Source: Pandoraea faecigallinarum (GTDB lineage Bacteria > Pseudomonadota > Gammaproteobacteria > Burkholderiales > Burkholderiaceae). From it: DNA of 64,000 bases. The stretch lies in contig NZ_CP011807.3 of assembly GCF_001029105.3 (NCBI RefSeq), positions 1,302,001 through 1,366,000 on the forward strand, read 5' to 3'. Both the position numbers and the translations under genes were made by a program. The notes under the pieces were generated by a model. The model had not been told where the DNA came from and made no database searches. It was given only the letters and a program-made list of their open reading frames with translations. Below, piece by piece: positions 45,027 to 53,386 of the stretch (position 1 is the stretch's first letter; each line of letters starts with the position of its first letter).

Positions 45027-46109
45027 ATGGAAGTCGCCCAAATCAATGAAGTGCTGCGTGGCATCGTCGTCCCGGACACAGGCCTCGACCTGATCGCCGG
45101 AAAGTATGTCAAGGAAGTCGCGGCCGAGCACGGTCACGTCGCTATCACGATCGAATTCGGCTATCCCGCGAAAAGTCAGTTCGAAGCGATGCGCACGCGA
45201 ATCGCCGAGGCCGTCGGCAAACTCCCCGGTGTCGAGCGTGTGGCCGTCGACGTCGGCCAGAAGATCGTATCGCACGCCGTTCAACGCCGGGTGAAGCTCC
45301 TTCCCAATGTCAGGAACATCGTGGCCGTCGCGTCCGGCAAGGGCGGGGTCGGCAAGAGCACCACGGCGGTGAATCTGGCGCTCGCGCTGGCCGCCGAGGG
45401 CGCCAGTGTCGGTATTCTCGATGCCGACATCTACGGCCCGTCGCTGCCGACGCTGCTGGGCATTCACGGCAAGCCGGAATCGAAAGACGGCAAGACGCTC
45501 GAACCGATGATCGGCCATGGCCTGCAAACCAGTTCCATCGGCTTTCTGATCGAGCCGGACAACCCGATGGTCTGGCGCGGCCCGATGGTCACGCAGGCGC
45601 TCGAACAATTGCTCAATCAGACCAACTGGCGCGACCTCGATTACCTGATCGTCGATATGCCGCCTGGCACGGGCGACGTCCAGCTCACGCTCGCCCAGAA
45701 GGTGCCTGTCACCGGCGCGGTCATCGTCACGACGCCGCAGGACCTGGCGTTGCTCGACGCGCGCAAGGGCCTGAAGATGTTCGAGAAGGTCGGCGTGCCG
45801 ATCCTCGGTCTGATCGAGAACATGAGCCTGCACATCTGCTCGAACTGCGGCCACGAAGAGCCGATCTTCGGCGTGGGCGGCGGCGAGCGCATGAGCCATG
45901 ATTTCGACGTCGACCTGCTTGGCAAGCTGCCGTTGGAGATGAGCATTCGCGTGCATGCCGATGCCGGCATGCCGAGCGTGGTGGGCGACCCGGACGGCCG
46001 TGTGGCCGAGCTTTACAAGGCCATCGCCCGCAAGGTCGCCGTCAAGGTCGCGGCCAGGCAGAAGGACATGACCAGCAAGTTCCCGTCCATCGTCGTCCAG
46101 AACACGTAA
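45027..46109 (+). CDS. apbC: Iron-sulfur cluster carrier protein Mrp/ApbC
   Basis: A MinD-like P-loop ATPase that binds and delivers Fe-S clusters. It has an N-terminal MIP18/DUF59 domain (VNEVLRGIVVPDTG-like start, actually AQINEVLRGIVVPDTGLDLI), then Walker A in VASGKGGVGKSTTAVNLALA, and ILDADIYGPSLPTLLGIHGK. DYLIVDMPPGTGDVQLTLAQ is the switch region, and the cluster-binding Cys pair is in LHICSNCGHEEPIFG. The length, 360 residues, is standard. GAGAGACCC lies ahead of the ATG. dcd follows after 102 bases. Confidence 0.96.
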   Translation: MEVAQINEVLRGIVVPDTGLDLIAGKYVKEVAAEHGHVAITIEFGYPAKSQFEAMRTRIAEAVGKLPGVERVAVDVGQKIVSHAVQRRVKLLPNVRNIVAVASGKGGVGKSTTAVNLALALAAEGASVGILDADIYGPSLPTLLGIHGKPESKDGKTLEPMIGHGLQTSSIGFLIEPDNPMVWRGPMVTQALEQLLNQTNWRDLDYLIVDMPPGTGDVQLTLAQKVPVTGAVIVTTPQDLALLDARKGLKMFEKVGVPILGLIENMSLHICSNCGHEEPIFGVGGGERMSHDFDVDLLGKLPLEMSIRVHADAGMPSVVGDPDGRVAELYKAIARKVAVKVAARQKDMTSKFPSIVVQNT

Positions 46110-46163
46110 GGGCAAGGGGATCGGGCCGGTGCGGGTGAAAACATCACCGCACCGCAACAATCG

Positions 46164-46187
46164 CGTAAAATACGCCCACTTTTTACG
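46164..46187 (+). promoter_or_regulatory. Inverted repeat with -10-like box before dcd
   Basis: CGTAAAA (46164-46170) and TTTTACG (46181-46187) are perfect inverted repeats, and the left arm contains a -10-like TAAAAT. It may be the dcd promoter with an operator, or a short hairpin ending mrp. Confidence 0.4.
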
Positions 46188-46211
46188 TACCACCCCAATT
46201 CAGGCCCAGAC

Positions 46212-46781
46212 ATGAGCATCAAGTCCGACAAATGGATCCGGCGTATGGCCGAAGAGCACGGCATGATCGAGCCCTTCGAGCCGTCGCAGATCCGGTATTC
46301 CCAGGACGGGCAAAAGATCGTCAGCTACGGCACGTCGAGCTACGGCTACGACATCCGCTGTGCGCCTGAATTCAAGGTCTTCACGAACATCAACTCGACC
46401 ATCGTCGATCCGAAGAACTTCGACGAGAAGTCCTTCGTCGATGTCGAGAGCGATGTCTGCATCATTCCGCCGAACTCGTTCGCACTCGCACGCACCGTCG
46501 AGTACTTCCGCATTCCGCGAAGCGTGCTCACCGTGTGTCTGGGCAAGTCGACGTACGCCCGCTGCGGCATCATCGTGAACGTGACGCCGTTCGAACCCGA
46601 ATGGGAGGGCTACGTGACCCTGGAATTCTCCAACACGACGCCGCTGCCGGCGAAGATCTACGCCAACGAAGGCGTCGCTCAGGTCCTGTTCTTCGAATCC
46701 GACGAAGTCTGCGAGACGTCGTACAAGGATCGCGGTGGCAAGTATCAGGGACAGCGTGGTGTCACGCTGCCGAAAACCTAG
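46212..46781 (+). CDS. dcd: dCTP deaminase
   Basis: Dcd deaminates dCTP to dUTP for thymidylate synthesis. The 189-residue trimeric dUTPase-fold protein shows [20 protein letters not shown] at the start and [20 protein letters not shown]. The substrate and catalytic Glu region is [20 protein letters not shown] followed by [20 protein letters not shown], and [14 protein letters not shown] closes the fold. All are highly conserved. It is followed by the decarboxylase gene after 105 bases. Confidence 0.97.
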   Translation: MSIKSDKWIRRMAEEHGMIEPFEPSQIRYSQDGQKIVSYGTSSYGYDIRCAPEFKVFTNINSTIVDPKNFDEKSFVDVESDVCIIPPNSFALARTVEYFRIPRSVLTVCLGKSTYARCGIIVNVTPFEPEWEGYVTLEFSNTTPLPAKIYANEGVAQVLFFESDEVCETSYKDRGGKYQGQRGVTLPKT

Positions 46782-46886
46782 CCTGCCAGACTCGCACTCG
46801 CCGCCGGTGAGCACCCCACATTTCGCAATGCCCCAGAGCCACGGCCATGTCGGACCGTGGCTCGTTCTTTTGTCGAAGGAACGCCA

Positions 46887-49172
46887 ATGAAATTCCGTTT
46901 TCCGATCGTCATCATCGACGAGGACTTCCGCTCCGAAAATATCTCGGGATCCGGGATTCGCTCCTTGGCGGAGGCTATCGAAGCCGAGGGCATGGAGGTC
47001 AACGGTCTCACCAGCTACGGTGATCTGACCTCGTTCGCGCAGCAGGCGAGCCGTGCGTCGAGCTTCATTCTGTCCATCGACGACGATGAGTTCGGCACGT
47101 TCTCCAGCGAGGCGGGCGGCGAAGGCGAGGGCGAACTGGCGCTGGCCATCATCAACCTGCGTGCCTTCGTGCAGGAAGTGCGTCGTCGCAATCCGGATAT
47201 TCCGATTTTCCTGTACGGTGAGACGCGCACGTCGCGCCATATCCCGAACGACATTCTGCGCGAGCTGCACGGCTTCATTCACATGTTCGAAGACACGCCG
47301 GAGTTCGTGGCGCGTCACATCATTCGTGAGGCCAAGTCATACCTCGACTCGCTGCCGCCGCCGTTCTTCCGCTCGCTCACGCATTACGCCGCCGACGGCT
47401 CGTACTCGTGGCATTGCCCGGGGCACTCGGGCGGCGTGGCGTTCCTGAAGAGTCCGGTCGGTCAGATGTTCCACCAGTTCTTCGGTGAAAACATGCTGCG
47501 CGCGGACGTTTGCAACGCCGTGGAAGAACTCGGCCAGCTGCTCGACCACAATGGGCCGGTGGGGGCGTCGGAGCGCAACGCGGCGCGCATTTTCAATGCC
47601 GATCACCTCTTCTTCGTGACGAACGGCACGTCGACGTCGAACAAGATCGTCTGGCATGCGACCGTTGCGCCGGGCGACATCGTCGTGGTCGACCGCAACT
47701 GCCACAAGTCGATCCTGCACGCGATCACCATGACGGGCGCGGTGCCGGTGTTCCTCACGCCGACGCGCAACCACCTCGGCATCATCGGCCCGATCCCGAA
47801 GTCGGAATTCGAGCCGGAAGTCATTCGCGCCAAGATCGAAGCGAACCCGTTCGCGCGTGAAGTGCTGGAGCGCGACCCGAACGCCAAGCCGCGTATTCTG
47901 ACGATCACGCAGAGCACGTATGACGGCGTGATTTACAACGTCGAAATGATCAAGGACGTGCTGGGCAACAACATCGATACGCTGCATTTCGACGAAGCCT
48001 GGCTGCCGCACGCCGCGTTCCACGAGTTTTACCGCGACATGCATGCCATCGGCGAAGGCCGTCCGCGCTCGTCGGAAGCGACGATTTACGCCACGCACTC
48101 CACGCACAAGCTGCTCGCCGGTATTTCGCAGGCGTCGCAGATCGTGGTGCAGGACTCGGACGCCCGCACGTTCGACACGTACCGATTCAATGAGGCGTAT
48201 CTGATGCACACGTCGACCTCGCCACAGTACGCGATCATCGCGTCCTGCGACGTGGCCGCGGCCATGATGGAGCCGCCGGGCGGCACGGCGCTGGTCGAAG
48301 AGTCCATCGTCGAAGCGCTCGACTTCCGCCGCGCCATGCGCAAGGTGGATCAGGAATACGGCGACTCCTGGTGGTTCTCGGTCTGGGGCCCGGAGAATCT
48401 GGGCGACGAGGGCACGATTCAGCGCGAAGACTGGGTGCTGCGGGCCAACGACCGCTGGCACGGCTTCGGCGATCTGGCCGACGGCTTCAACATGCTCGAC
48501 CCGATCAAGGCGACGATCATCACGCCGGGACTCGACGTGGACGGCGAGTTCGGCGAGAGCGGCATCCCGGCGGCGATCGTCACCAAGTATCTGGCCGAGC
48601 ACGGCATCATCGTGGAGAAGACGGGGCTGTATTCGTTCTTCATCATGTTCACCATCGGCATCACCAAGGGCCGCTGGAACTCGATGCTGACCGAGTTGCA
48701 GCAGTTCAAGGACGACTACGATCACAATCGTCCGCTGTGGCGTGTGCTGCCGGAGTTCGTGGCGCAATTCCCGCGCTACGAGCGTATCGGCCTGCGTGAC
48801 CTGTGCGATCAGATCCACAGTGTCTACAAGGCGAACGACGTGGCGCGCGTAACGACCGAGATGTACCTCTCGGACATGCAGCCCGCCATGAAGCCGACGG
48901 ACGCTTTCTCGAAGCTCGCGCACCGCCAGATCGACCGGGTGCCGATCGACGAACTGGAAGGCCGCGTGACGAGCGTGCTCCTCACGCCGTACCCCCCGGG
49001 CATTCCGCTGCTGATTCCGGGCGAGCGTTTCAATGCCGCGATCATCGAGTACCTGCGCTTTGCACGCGACTTCAACGAGCGCTTCCCTGGCTTCCATACC
49101 GACATCCACGGTCTGGTGGTCGAAGAGGTCGACGGGCGTCCCGAGTACTTCGTGGACTGCGTGCGTCAGTAA
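46887..49172 (+). CDS. Arginine/lysine/ornithine decarboxylase, PLP-dependent
   Basis: A large inducible-type decarboxylase (761 residues) of the prokaryotic Orn/Lys/Arg group III fold. It has an N-terminal wing/receiver-like domain (MKFRFPIVIIDEDFRSENIS), the PLP domain with WHCPGHSGGVAFLKSPVG, LHFDEAWLPHAAFHEFY and Lys408 in YATHSTHKLLAGISQASQ, and a C-terminal domain. Substrate (arginine, lysine or ornithine) cannot be chosen safely; in Burkholderiales it is commonly labelled arginine decarboxylase. The enzymes form decamers and produce polyamines or counter acid. No antiporter gene is adjacent. GAAGGAACGCCA precedes the chosen ATG. A terminator follows. Confidence 0.93.
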   Translation: MKFRFPIVIIDEDFRSENISGSGIRSLAEAIEAEGMEVNGLTSYGDLTSFAQQASRASSFILSIDDDEFGTFSSEAGGEGEGELALAIINLRAFVQEVRRRNPDIPIFLYGETRTSRHIPNDILRELHGFIHMFEDTPEFVARHIIREAKSYLDSLPPPFFRSLTHYAADGSYSWHCPGHSGGVAFLKSPVGQMFHQFFGENMLRADVCNAVEELGQLLDHNGPVGASERNAARIFNADHLFFVTNGTSTSNKIVWHATVAPGDIVVVDRNCHKSILHAITMTGAVPVFLTPTRNHLGIIGPIPKSEFEPEVIRAKIEANPFAREVLERDPNAKPRILTITQSTYDGVIYNVEMIKDVLGNNIDTLHFDEAWLPHAAFHEFYRDMHAIGEGRPRSSEATIYATHSTHKLLAGISQASQIVVQDSDARTFDTYRFNEAYLMHTSTSPQYAIIASCDVAAAMMEPPGGTALVEESIVEALDFRRAMRKVDQEYGDSWWFSVWGPENLGDEGTIQREDWVLRANDRWHGFGDLADGFNMLDPIKATIITPGLDVDGEFGESGIPAAIVTKYLAEHGIIVEKTGLYSFFIMFTIGITKGRWNSMLTELQQFKDDYDHNRPLWRVLPEFVAQFPRYERIGLRDLCDQIHSVYKANDVARVTTEMYLSDMQPAMKPTDAFSKLAHRQIDRVPIDELEGRVTSVLLTPYPPGIPLLIPGERFNAAIIEYLRFARDFNERFPGFHTDIHGLVVEEVDGRPEYFVDCVRQ

Positions 49173-49260
49173 CCTCCAGTAACGGCGGCATGGCAGGCGT
49201 GAGGCGGGCGGCTCGTGCCGCTCGTGCCGCTGCGGTCGCGCGGCGATCGGGCTCATCGGA

Positions 49261-49290
49261 CGGCCCCGTGTGAATGCACGGGGCCGTTTT
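49261..49290 (+). terminator. Terminator after the decarboxylase gene
   Basis: A 10-bp stem (CGGCCCCGTG / CACGGGGCCG) with a 6-base loop is followed by TTTTGTTTTC. Confidence 0.9.
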
Positions 49291-49587
49291 GTTTTCGCGG
49301 CATCGTGAGGCGGAGGCGGCCGGGCGCCGCGCGAGGCGGTATATACGCGCTTTGCCGATGTCGGTATTTCAATTCGCGCTCATACGCGCGCTGCGTTGTC
49401 CGACGTATTCACCGTGGCGACCCACGATCTCCGGTGAAAACACGCCAACATCGTTGAAATCGAAGTGGTGCGACGCAAAGCGCAAGTTTTGTGTTGCGGC
49501 TCGATTTAGATAAAGTTGGGATATTTCCCACGGATTCGCGGGATGCCGATTGCTACACTCATCGCACTTTTTGTCGCGGGGAAATGC
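49291..49587 (+). other. Leader region of gltS
   Basis: About 300 bases between the decarboxylase terminator and gltS. It turns AT-richer from 49430 (for example GATTTAGATAAAG near 49503), as expected for a promoter. I see no gene or strong repeat. Confidence 0.45.
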
Positions 49588-50814
49588 ATGGAAATCACCA
49601 GAGAATTGGCGTTCGGCACGTACGGCACGCTCGTATGCGCCACGCTGGTGCTGTTGCTCGGACGCAAGCTGGTCGAATGGTTTGGGCCGTTGCGCACGTA
49701 CAGCATCCCGGAACCGGTGGCCGCCGGGTTGCTGGTCGCCCTGGGGGCGCTCACCCTGCGTGAGTTTGCCGGCGTCGAATTGAAGTTCGACACGACGTTG
49801 CAGGGGCCGCTGATGCTGGCGTTCTTCGCGACCATTGGCTTGTCGGCCAATCTCGCGAGCCTGAAGGCCGGCGGCAAGCGGCTGGTGCTGTTTCTGGGCA
49901 TCGTGGCCGCGATGCTCGTCATGCAGAACGCGATCGGGCTGGGACTGGCGATGTCGATGGGACTGCCGCCGGGCGTCGGGTTGCTCGGCGGGTCGATCAC
50001 GCTCGCGGGCGGGCATGGCACGGGCGCCGCGTGGGGGGAGACGCTCACGTCGCGCTACGGCGTGCAGTCGGCGCTCGAAATCGCGATGGCCTGCGCAACG
50101 TTCGGGCTGGTGCTTGGCGGCCTGCTGGGCGGGCCGGTGGCGCGTTATCTGGTCGGCCGCCTGGCACGTGCGGGCGACGGTGCGCCCGGCGCCCATGCCG
50201 CCGGCGACGCAGCCCCGGAAGGCTTCGAGCAACCGCACACGGTGCGCCTCATCACGGCGCAGGCGCTGATCGAGACGGTGGCAATGATCGCCATCTGCCT
50301 GCTCGGCGGAGAAATCGTCGCGCGCATGCTCTCGGAATCTGCATTCGAATTGCCGACGTTCGTCTGTGTGCTCTTCACTGGCGTGGTCGTGCGTAACGTG
50401 TTGTCGCTGGTCGGCTACGAGGTCTTCGAGCGCTCGCTCTCGGTGCTTGGCAACGTCAGCCTGTCGCTCTTTCTCGCGATGGCACTCATGGCACTGCGAC
50501 TGTGGGATCTCTCGACGCTCGCCTTGCCCATCATCGTGATTCTGGTCGTGCAGGCGGTGGCGATGGCTGCATTCGCGATCTTCGTGACGTTCAGGGTGAT
50601 GGGGCGCAACTACGATGCGGCGGTGCTGGCCGCGGGGCACTGCGGCTTCGGACTGGGCGCGACGCCCACGGCGATTGCCAACATGCAGGCGGTGACCGAG
50701 CGTTTCGGCCCGTCGCATATCGCGTTCCTGATCGTGCCGATGGTCGGCGCGTTCTTCATCGACATTCTCAACGCGCTGGTCATCAAGGGATTTCTGTCGC
50801 TGCCGGTGTTCTGA
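49588..50814 (+). CDS. gltS: Sodium/glutamate symporter
   Basis: GltS imports glutamate with sodium ions across the inner membrane. The 408-residue length is close to E. coli GltS (401), and about ten hydrophobic helices are visible. Conserved re-entrant loop motifs are GGSITLAGGHGTGAAWG and the matching AAGHCGFGLGATPTAIANMQ in the second half, the pseudo-twofold repeat typical of the ESS family. The ATG at 49588 has GGGGAAA before it; a TTG at 49516 would add 24 residues without a site. It ends at a terminator shared with argH. Confidence 0.95.
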   Translation: MEITRELAFGTYGTLVCATLVLLLGRKLVEWFGPLRTYSIPEPVAAGLLVALGALTLREFAGVELKFDTTLQGPLMLAFFATIGLSANLASLKAGGKRLVLFLGIVAAMLVMQNAIGLGLAMSMGLPPGVGLLGGSITLAGGHGTGAAWGETLTSRYGVQSALEIAMACATFGLVLGGLLGGPVARYLVGRLARAGDGAPGAHAAGDAAPEGFEQPHTVRLITAQALIETVAMIAICLLGGEIVARMLSESAFELPTFVCVLFTGVVVRNVLSLVGYEVFERSLSVLGNVSLSLFLAMALMALRLWDLSTLALPIIVILVVQAVAMAAFAIFVTFRVMGRNYDAAVLAAGHCGFGLGATPTAIANMQAVTERFGPSHIAFLIVPMVGAFFIDILNALVIKGFLSLPVF

Positions 50815-50853
50815 GCGCCTGAACGCAACGGTGCCTGCCGCAGGTCGATCACA

Positions 50854-50885
50854 TGAAAATTGCCACCCGAGGGTGGCAATTTTCA
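50854..50885. terminator. Bidirectional terminator between gltS and argH
   Basis: A 14-bp perfect stem (TGAAAATTGCCACC / GGTGGCAATTTTCA) with a CGAG loop. A- and T-rich stem ends serve both convergent genes. Confidence 0.9.
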
Positions 50886-50909
50886 TTGGCGGGGACGACG
50901 CGAGCGCGC

Positions 50910-52307
50910 TTACTTCGCGAGCTTGGCGCGTGCGGCCGCGATGGCGCGCTGTACTTGCGCGGGCGCCGTACCGCCGATGTGGTTACGGCTGGCGACCGAG
51001 CCTTCGAGCGTGAGGTATTCGAAGACGTCTTCGCCGACGAGCGGCGAGAACTTCTGCAACTCGGCCAGCGACAGGTCGGCCAGATCGATGTCGCGATCCG
51101 AGCAGATCTTCACGGCGTGTGCGACGATCTCGTGGGCGTCGCGAAACGGCAGGCCTTTCTTCACCAGATAGTCGGCCAGATCGGTGGCCGTCGAGAAACC
51201 TTGCAGCGCGGCGTTGCGCATGTTGGCTTCGCGCACCTTGATGCCTGGCACCATGTCGGCGAAGATCCGCAGCGTGTCGATCACGGTGTCGACCGTATCG
51301 AACAACGGTTCCTTGTCTTCCTGATTGTCCTTGTTGTACGCGAGCGGCTGGCCTTTCATCAGCGTGAGCAGGGCGATCAGATGGCCGTTCACGCGGCCGG
51401 TCTTGCCCCGCGCGAGCTCGGGCACGTCCGGGTTCTTCTTTTGCGGCATGATCGAGCTGCCCGTGCAGAAACGGTCGGCCAGATCGATGAATCCCACGCG
51501 CGGGCTCATCCACAGCACCAGTTCTTCCGAGAAGCGGGAGACGTGCGTCATCACGAGTGCGGCGGCGGCGGTGAATTCGATGGCGAAGTCGCGATCCGAA
51601 ACGGCGTCGAGCGAATTCGTGCAGACCTCTTCAAAGCCGAGCGTGGCGGCCACGCGCTCGCGATCGATCGAGTAGCTGGTGCCGGCCAGCGCCGCGGCGC
51701 CCAAGGGCAGACGGTTCACGCGGCGGCGCACGTCGAGCATGCGCTCGGCATCGCGGCTGAACATCTCGAAGTACGCCATCAGGTGATGGCCGAACGTCAC
51801 CGGCTGGGCGACCTGAAGGTGGGTAAAGCCGGGCAGGATTGTCGCGCTGTGCTGGTCGGCCAGATCGAGCAGCGCACGGCGCAGGTCGCCGAGATGTCTG
51901 CCGATGCGGTCGATTTCGCTGCGCAGCCACAGGCGGATGTCGGTGGCCACCTGATCGTTGCGCGAGCGGCCGGTATGCAGACGCTTGCCGGCGTCGCCGA
52001 TCAGCGCGGTCAGGCGCGCTTCGATGTTGAGGTGAACGTCTTCGAGATCCAGTTGCCACTCGAACTGACCGCCTTCGATCTCGCTGCGGATCTGCGCCAT
52101 GCCGCGCTGAATGTCGGCCAGGTCCTGGGCACTGATGATGCCCTGTGCGGCCAGCATGTCGGCGTGAGCGAGCGAACCCTCGATGTCGAACAGCGCGAGT
52201 CGCTTGTCGAAGAACACCGACGCGGTATAGCGCTTGACGAGATCGGAAACGGGTTCGGAAAAGCGTGCCGACCAGGCTTCGCCTTTCTTGTGGAGTTGGG
52301 AGGTCAT
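50910..52307 (-). CDS. argH: Argininosuccinate lyase
   Basis: ArgH splits argininosuccinate into arginine and fumarate, the last step of arginine synthesis. The 465-residue member of the aspartase/fumarase superfamily has [20 protein letters not shown] and the signature [16 protein letters not shown] with the catalytic Ser loop. [16 protein letters not shown] and [18 protein letters not shown] are also conserved. It is convergent with gltS. A perfect TATAAT lies 75-80 bases before the start on the minus strand. Confidence 0.97.
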   Translation of the reverse strand: MTSQLHKKGEAWSARFSEPVSDLVKRYTASVFFDKRLALFDIEGSLAHADMLAAQGIISAQDLADIQRGMAQIRSEIEGGQFEWQLDLEDVHLNIEARLTALIGDAGKRLHTGRSRNDQVATDIRLWLRSEIDRIGRHLGDLRRALLDLADQHSATILPGFTHLQVAQPVTFGHHLMAYFEMFSRDAERMLDVRRRVNRLPLGAAALAGTSYSIDRERVAATLGFEEVCTNSLDAVSDRDFAIEFTAAAALVMTHVSRFSEELVLWMSPRVGFIDLADRFCTGSSIMPQKKNPDVPELARGKTGRVNGHLIALLTLMKGQPLAYNKDNQEDKEPLFDTVDTVIDTLRIFADMVPGIKVREANMRNAALQGFSTATDLADYLVKKGLPFRDAHEIVAHAVKICSDRDIDLADLSLAELQKFSPLVGEDVFEYLTLEGSVASRNHIGGTAPAQVQRAIAAARAKLAK

Positions 52308-52381
52308 TTTCGTAGCGTGGCTAGTCGTGGGGCCCGTTCAGGCCCGTTGGCGCAAACCGTGGCAGAGCACGGCAAACCGCA

Positions 52382-52387
52382 ATTATA
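52382..52387 (-). promoter_or_regulatory. -10 box of argH promoter
   Basis: On the minus strand this reads TATAAT with TG just before it, about 75 bases upstream of the argH start. No clear -35 is seen. Confidence 0.5.
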
Positions 52388-52463
52388 CAACCCCGGCGAG
52401 TGCGCCATGACTGCCCGCGGGCCGGGGGGCGGCAGGCGGCAAGCGTCGTTACCGCCCCCCGGT

Positions 52464-53258
52464 TCACCTGGAAGCCATGGAAAGTGTCCAGACGCGCGGC
52501 GGCGCCGACAGACATAGCCCGGAAGTCGCTTCGTCGAATGCCGCGCGTTGCAGCGCTTCCAGCTTGGCCGTTCGGGCGATGCGCTCGCGTGCCTGATGGA
52601 TGCGCGCCAATCGCGATGGATCGTCGGGCAGCGCGCACAGACGCCCGAGATCGTGCATCAGCGACGTGCCCAGTTTGTCGAGCGCGGGACGCAACCGGGT
52701 CACCAGATCGACGGGTTCGCCCGGTGCACTGCCATCGCGCATCCAGCGAGCCAGCAAGGCCGTCTGCACCAGCTTGCCCGCCTCGATCTGGAGACGGAAG
52801 AAGGTGCGCGCCTGCGCGGGCGTCAGGCCGAACTGGGCTGCGCGCTCGCCCACGCTGTCGAGCAGCGCCTGCTCGCGAGGCGTGTCCTGCACCGGTTTGC
52901 CCGATGCAAACTTGTTGCGCGCCACCGCCTCGCTGATCGCCAGCCGCTCGAGAATGCCGTTCATCAGCGGGTCCAGCACGGGATCGACGACGGGCCGCGG
53001 TTTCGCGGGATGGGCAGGCGCGCCGGCCATCGCCTGAGATACGAGACGTACCGCGAAGCCGCGCACACCGTGAGGCGCTGCGGCCAGCGGATGAACGATG
53101 GAAGCGCCTGTCGTACCGATGTCCCGATCCGGCAAGGCGGTGTCCCCCGGGCCTGCACGCGCGCCCACGCAGAACGTAAGAAGCGTGGAGGTGACGAGTA
53201 GCGCTATCCGTCGTGTGAAGGTTGTGCGTCCAGTGCGTGTGTTGGCATCGGCTTGCAT
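52464..53258 (-). CDS. Secreted chorismate mutase, AroQ gamma class
   Basis: AroQ-gamma enzymes convert chorismate to prephenate outside the cytosol. The 264-residue protein has a signal peptide (RRIALLVTSTLLTFCVGARA) and a region of about 60 poorly conserved residues. The all-helical mutase core follows: NGILERLAISEAVARNKFAS, then GKPVQDTPREQALLDSV and LTPAQARTFFRLQIEAGKLV. Arg, Lys, Asp and Arg/Glu active-site positions are present. The usual QIEANK reads QIEAGK here, an odd Asn-to-Gly change. The start is uncertain (ATG 53258 or 53282; neither has a strong ribosome site). ppc lies upstream on the same strand after 129 bases. Confidence 0.82.
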   Translation of the reverse strand: MQADANTRTGRTTFTRRIALLVTSTLLTFCVGARAGPGDTALPDRDIGTTGASIVHPLAAAPHGVRGFAVRLVSQAMAGAPAHPAKPRPVVDPVLDPLMNGILERLAISEAVARNKFASGKPVQDTPREQALLDSVGERAAQFGLTPAQARTFFRLQIEAGKLVQTALLARWMRDGSAPGEPVDLVTRLRPALDKLGTSLMHDLGRLCALPDDPSRLARIHQARERIARTAKLEALQRAAFDEATSGLCLSAPPRVWTLSMASR

Positions 53259-53386
53259 GATGGATTGGCCCCCGGCAGCCATCGTGTCGAATGCGTCGAA
53301 ATATACCGTCCTATCCGTCGACTGTCGTTGGGCAGATTCCCAAGGGGGCGATGGAACGCCCCTTGGAAGCCCGCCTGCCGGCGCGT

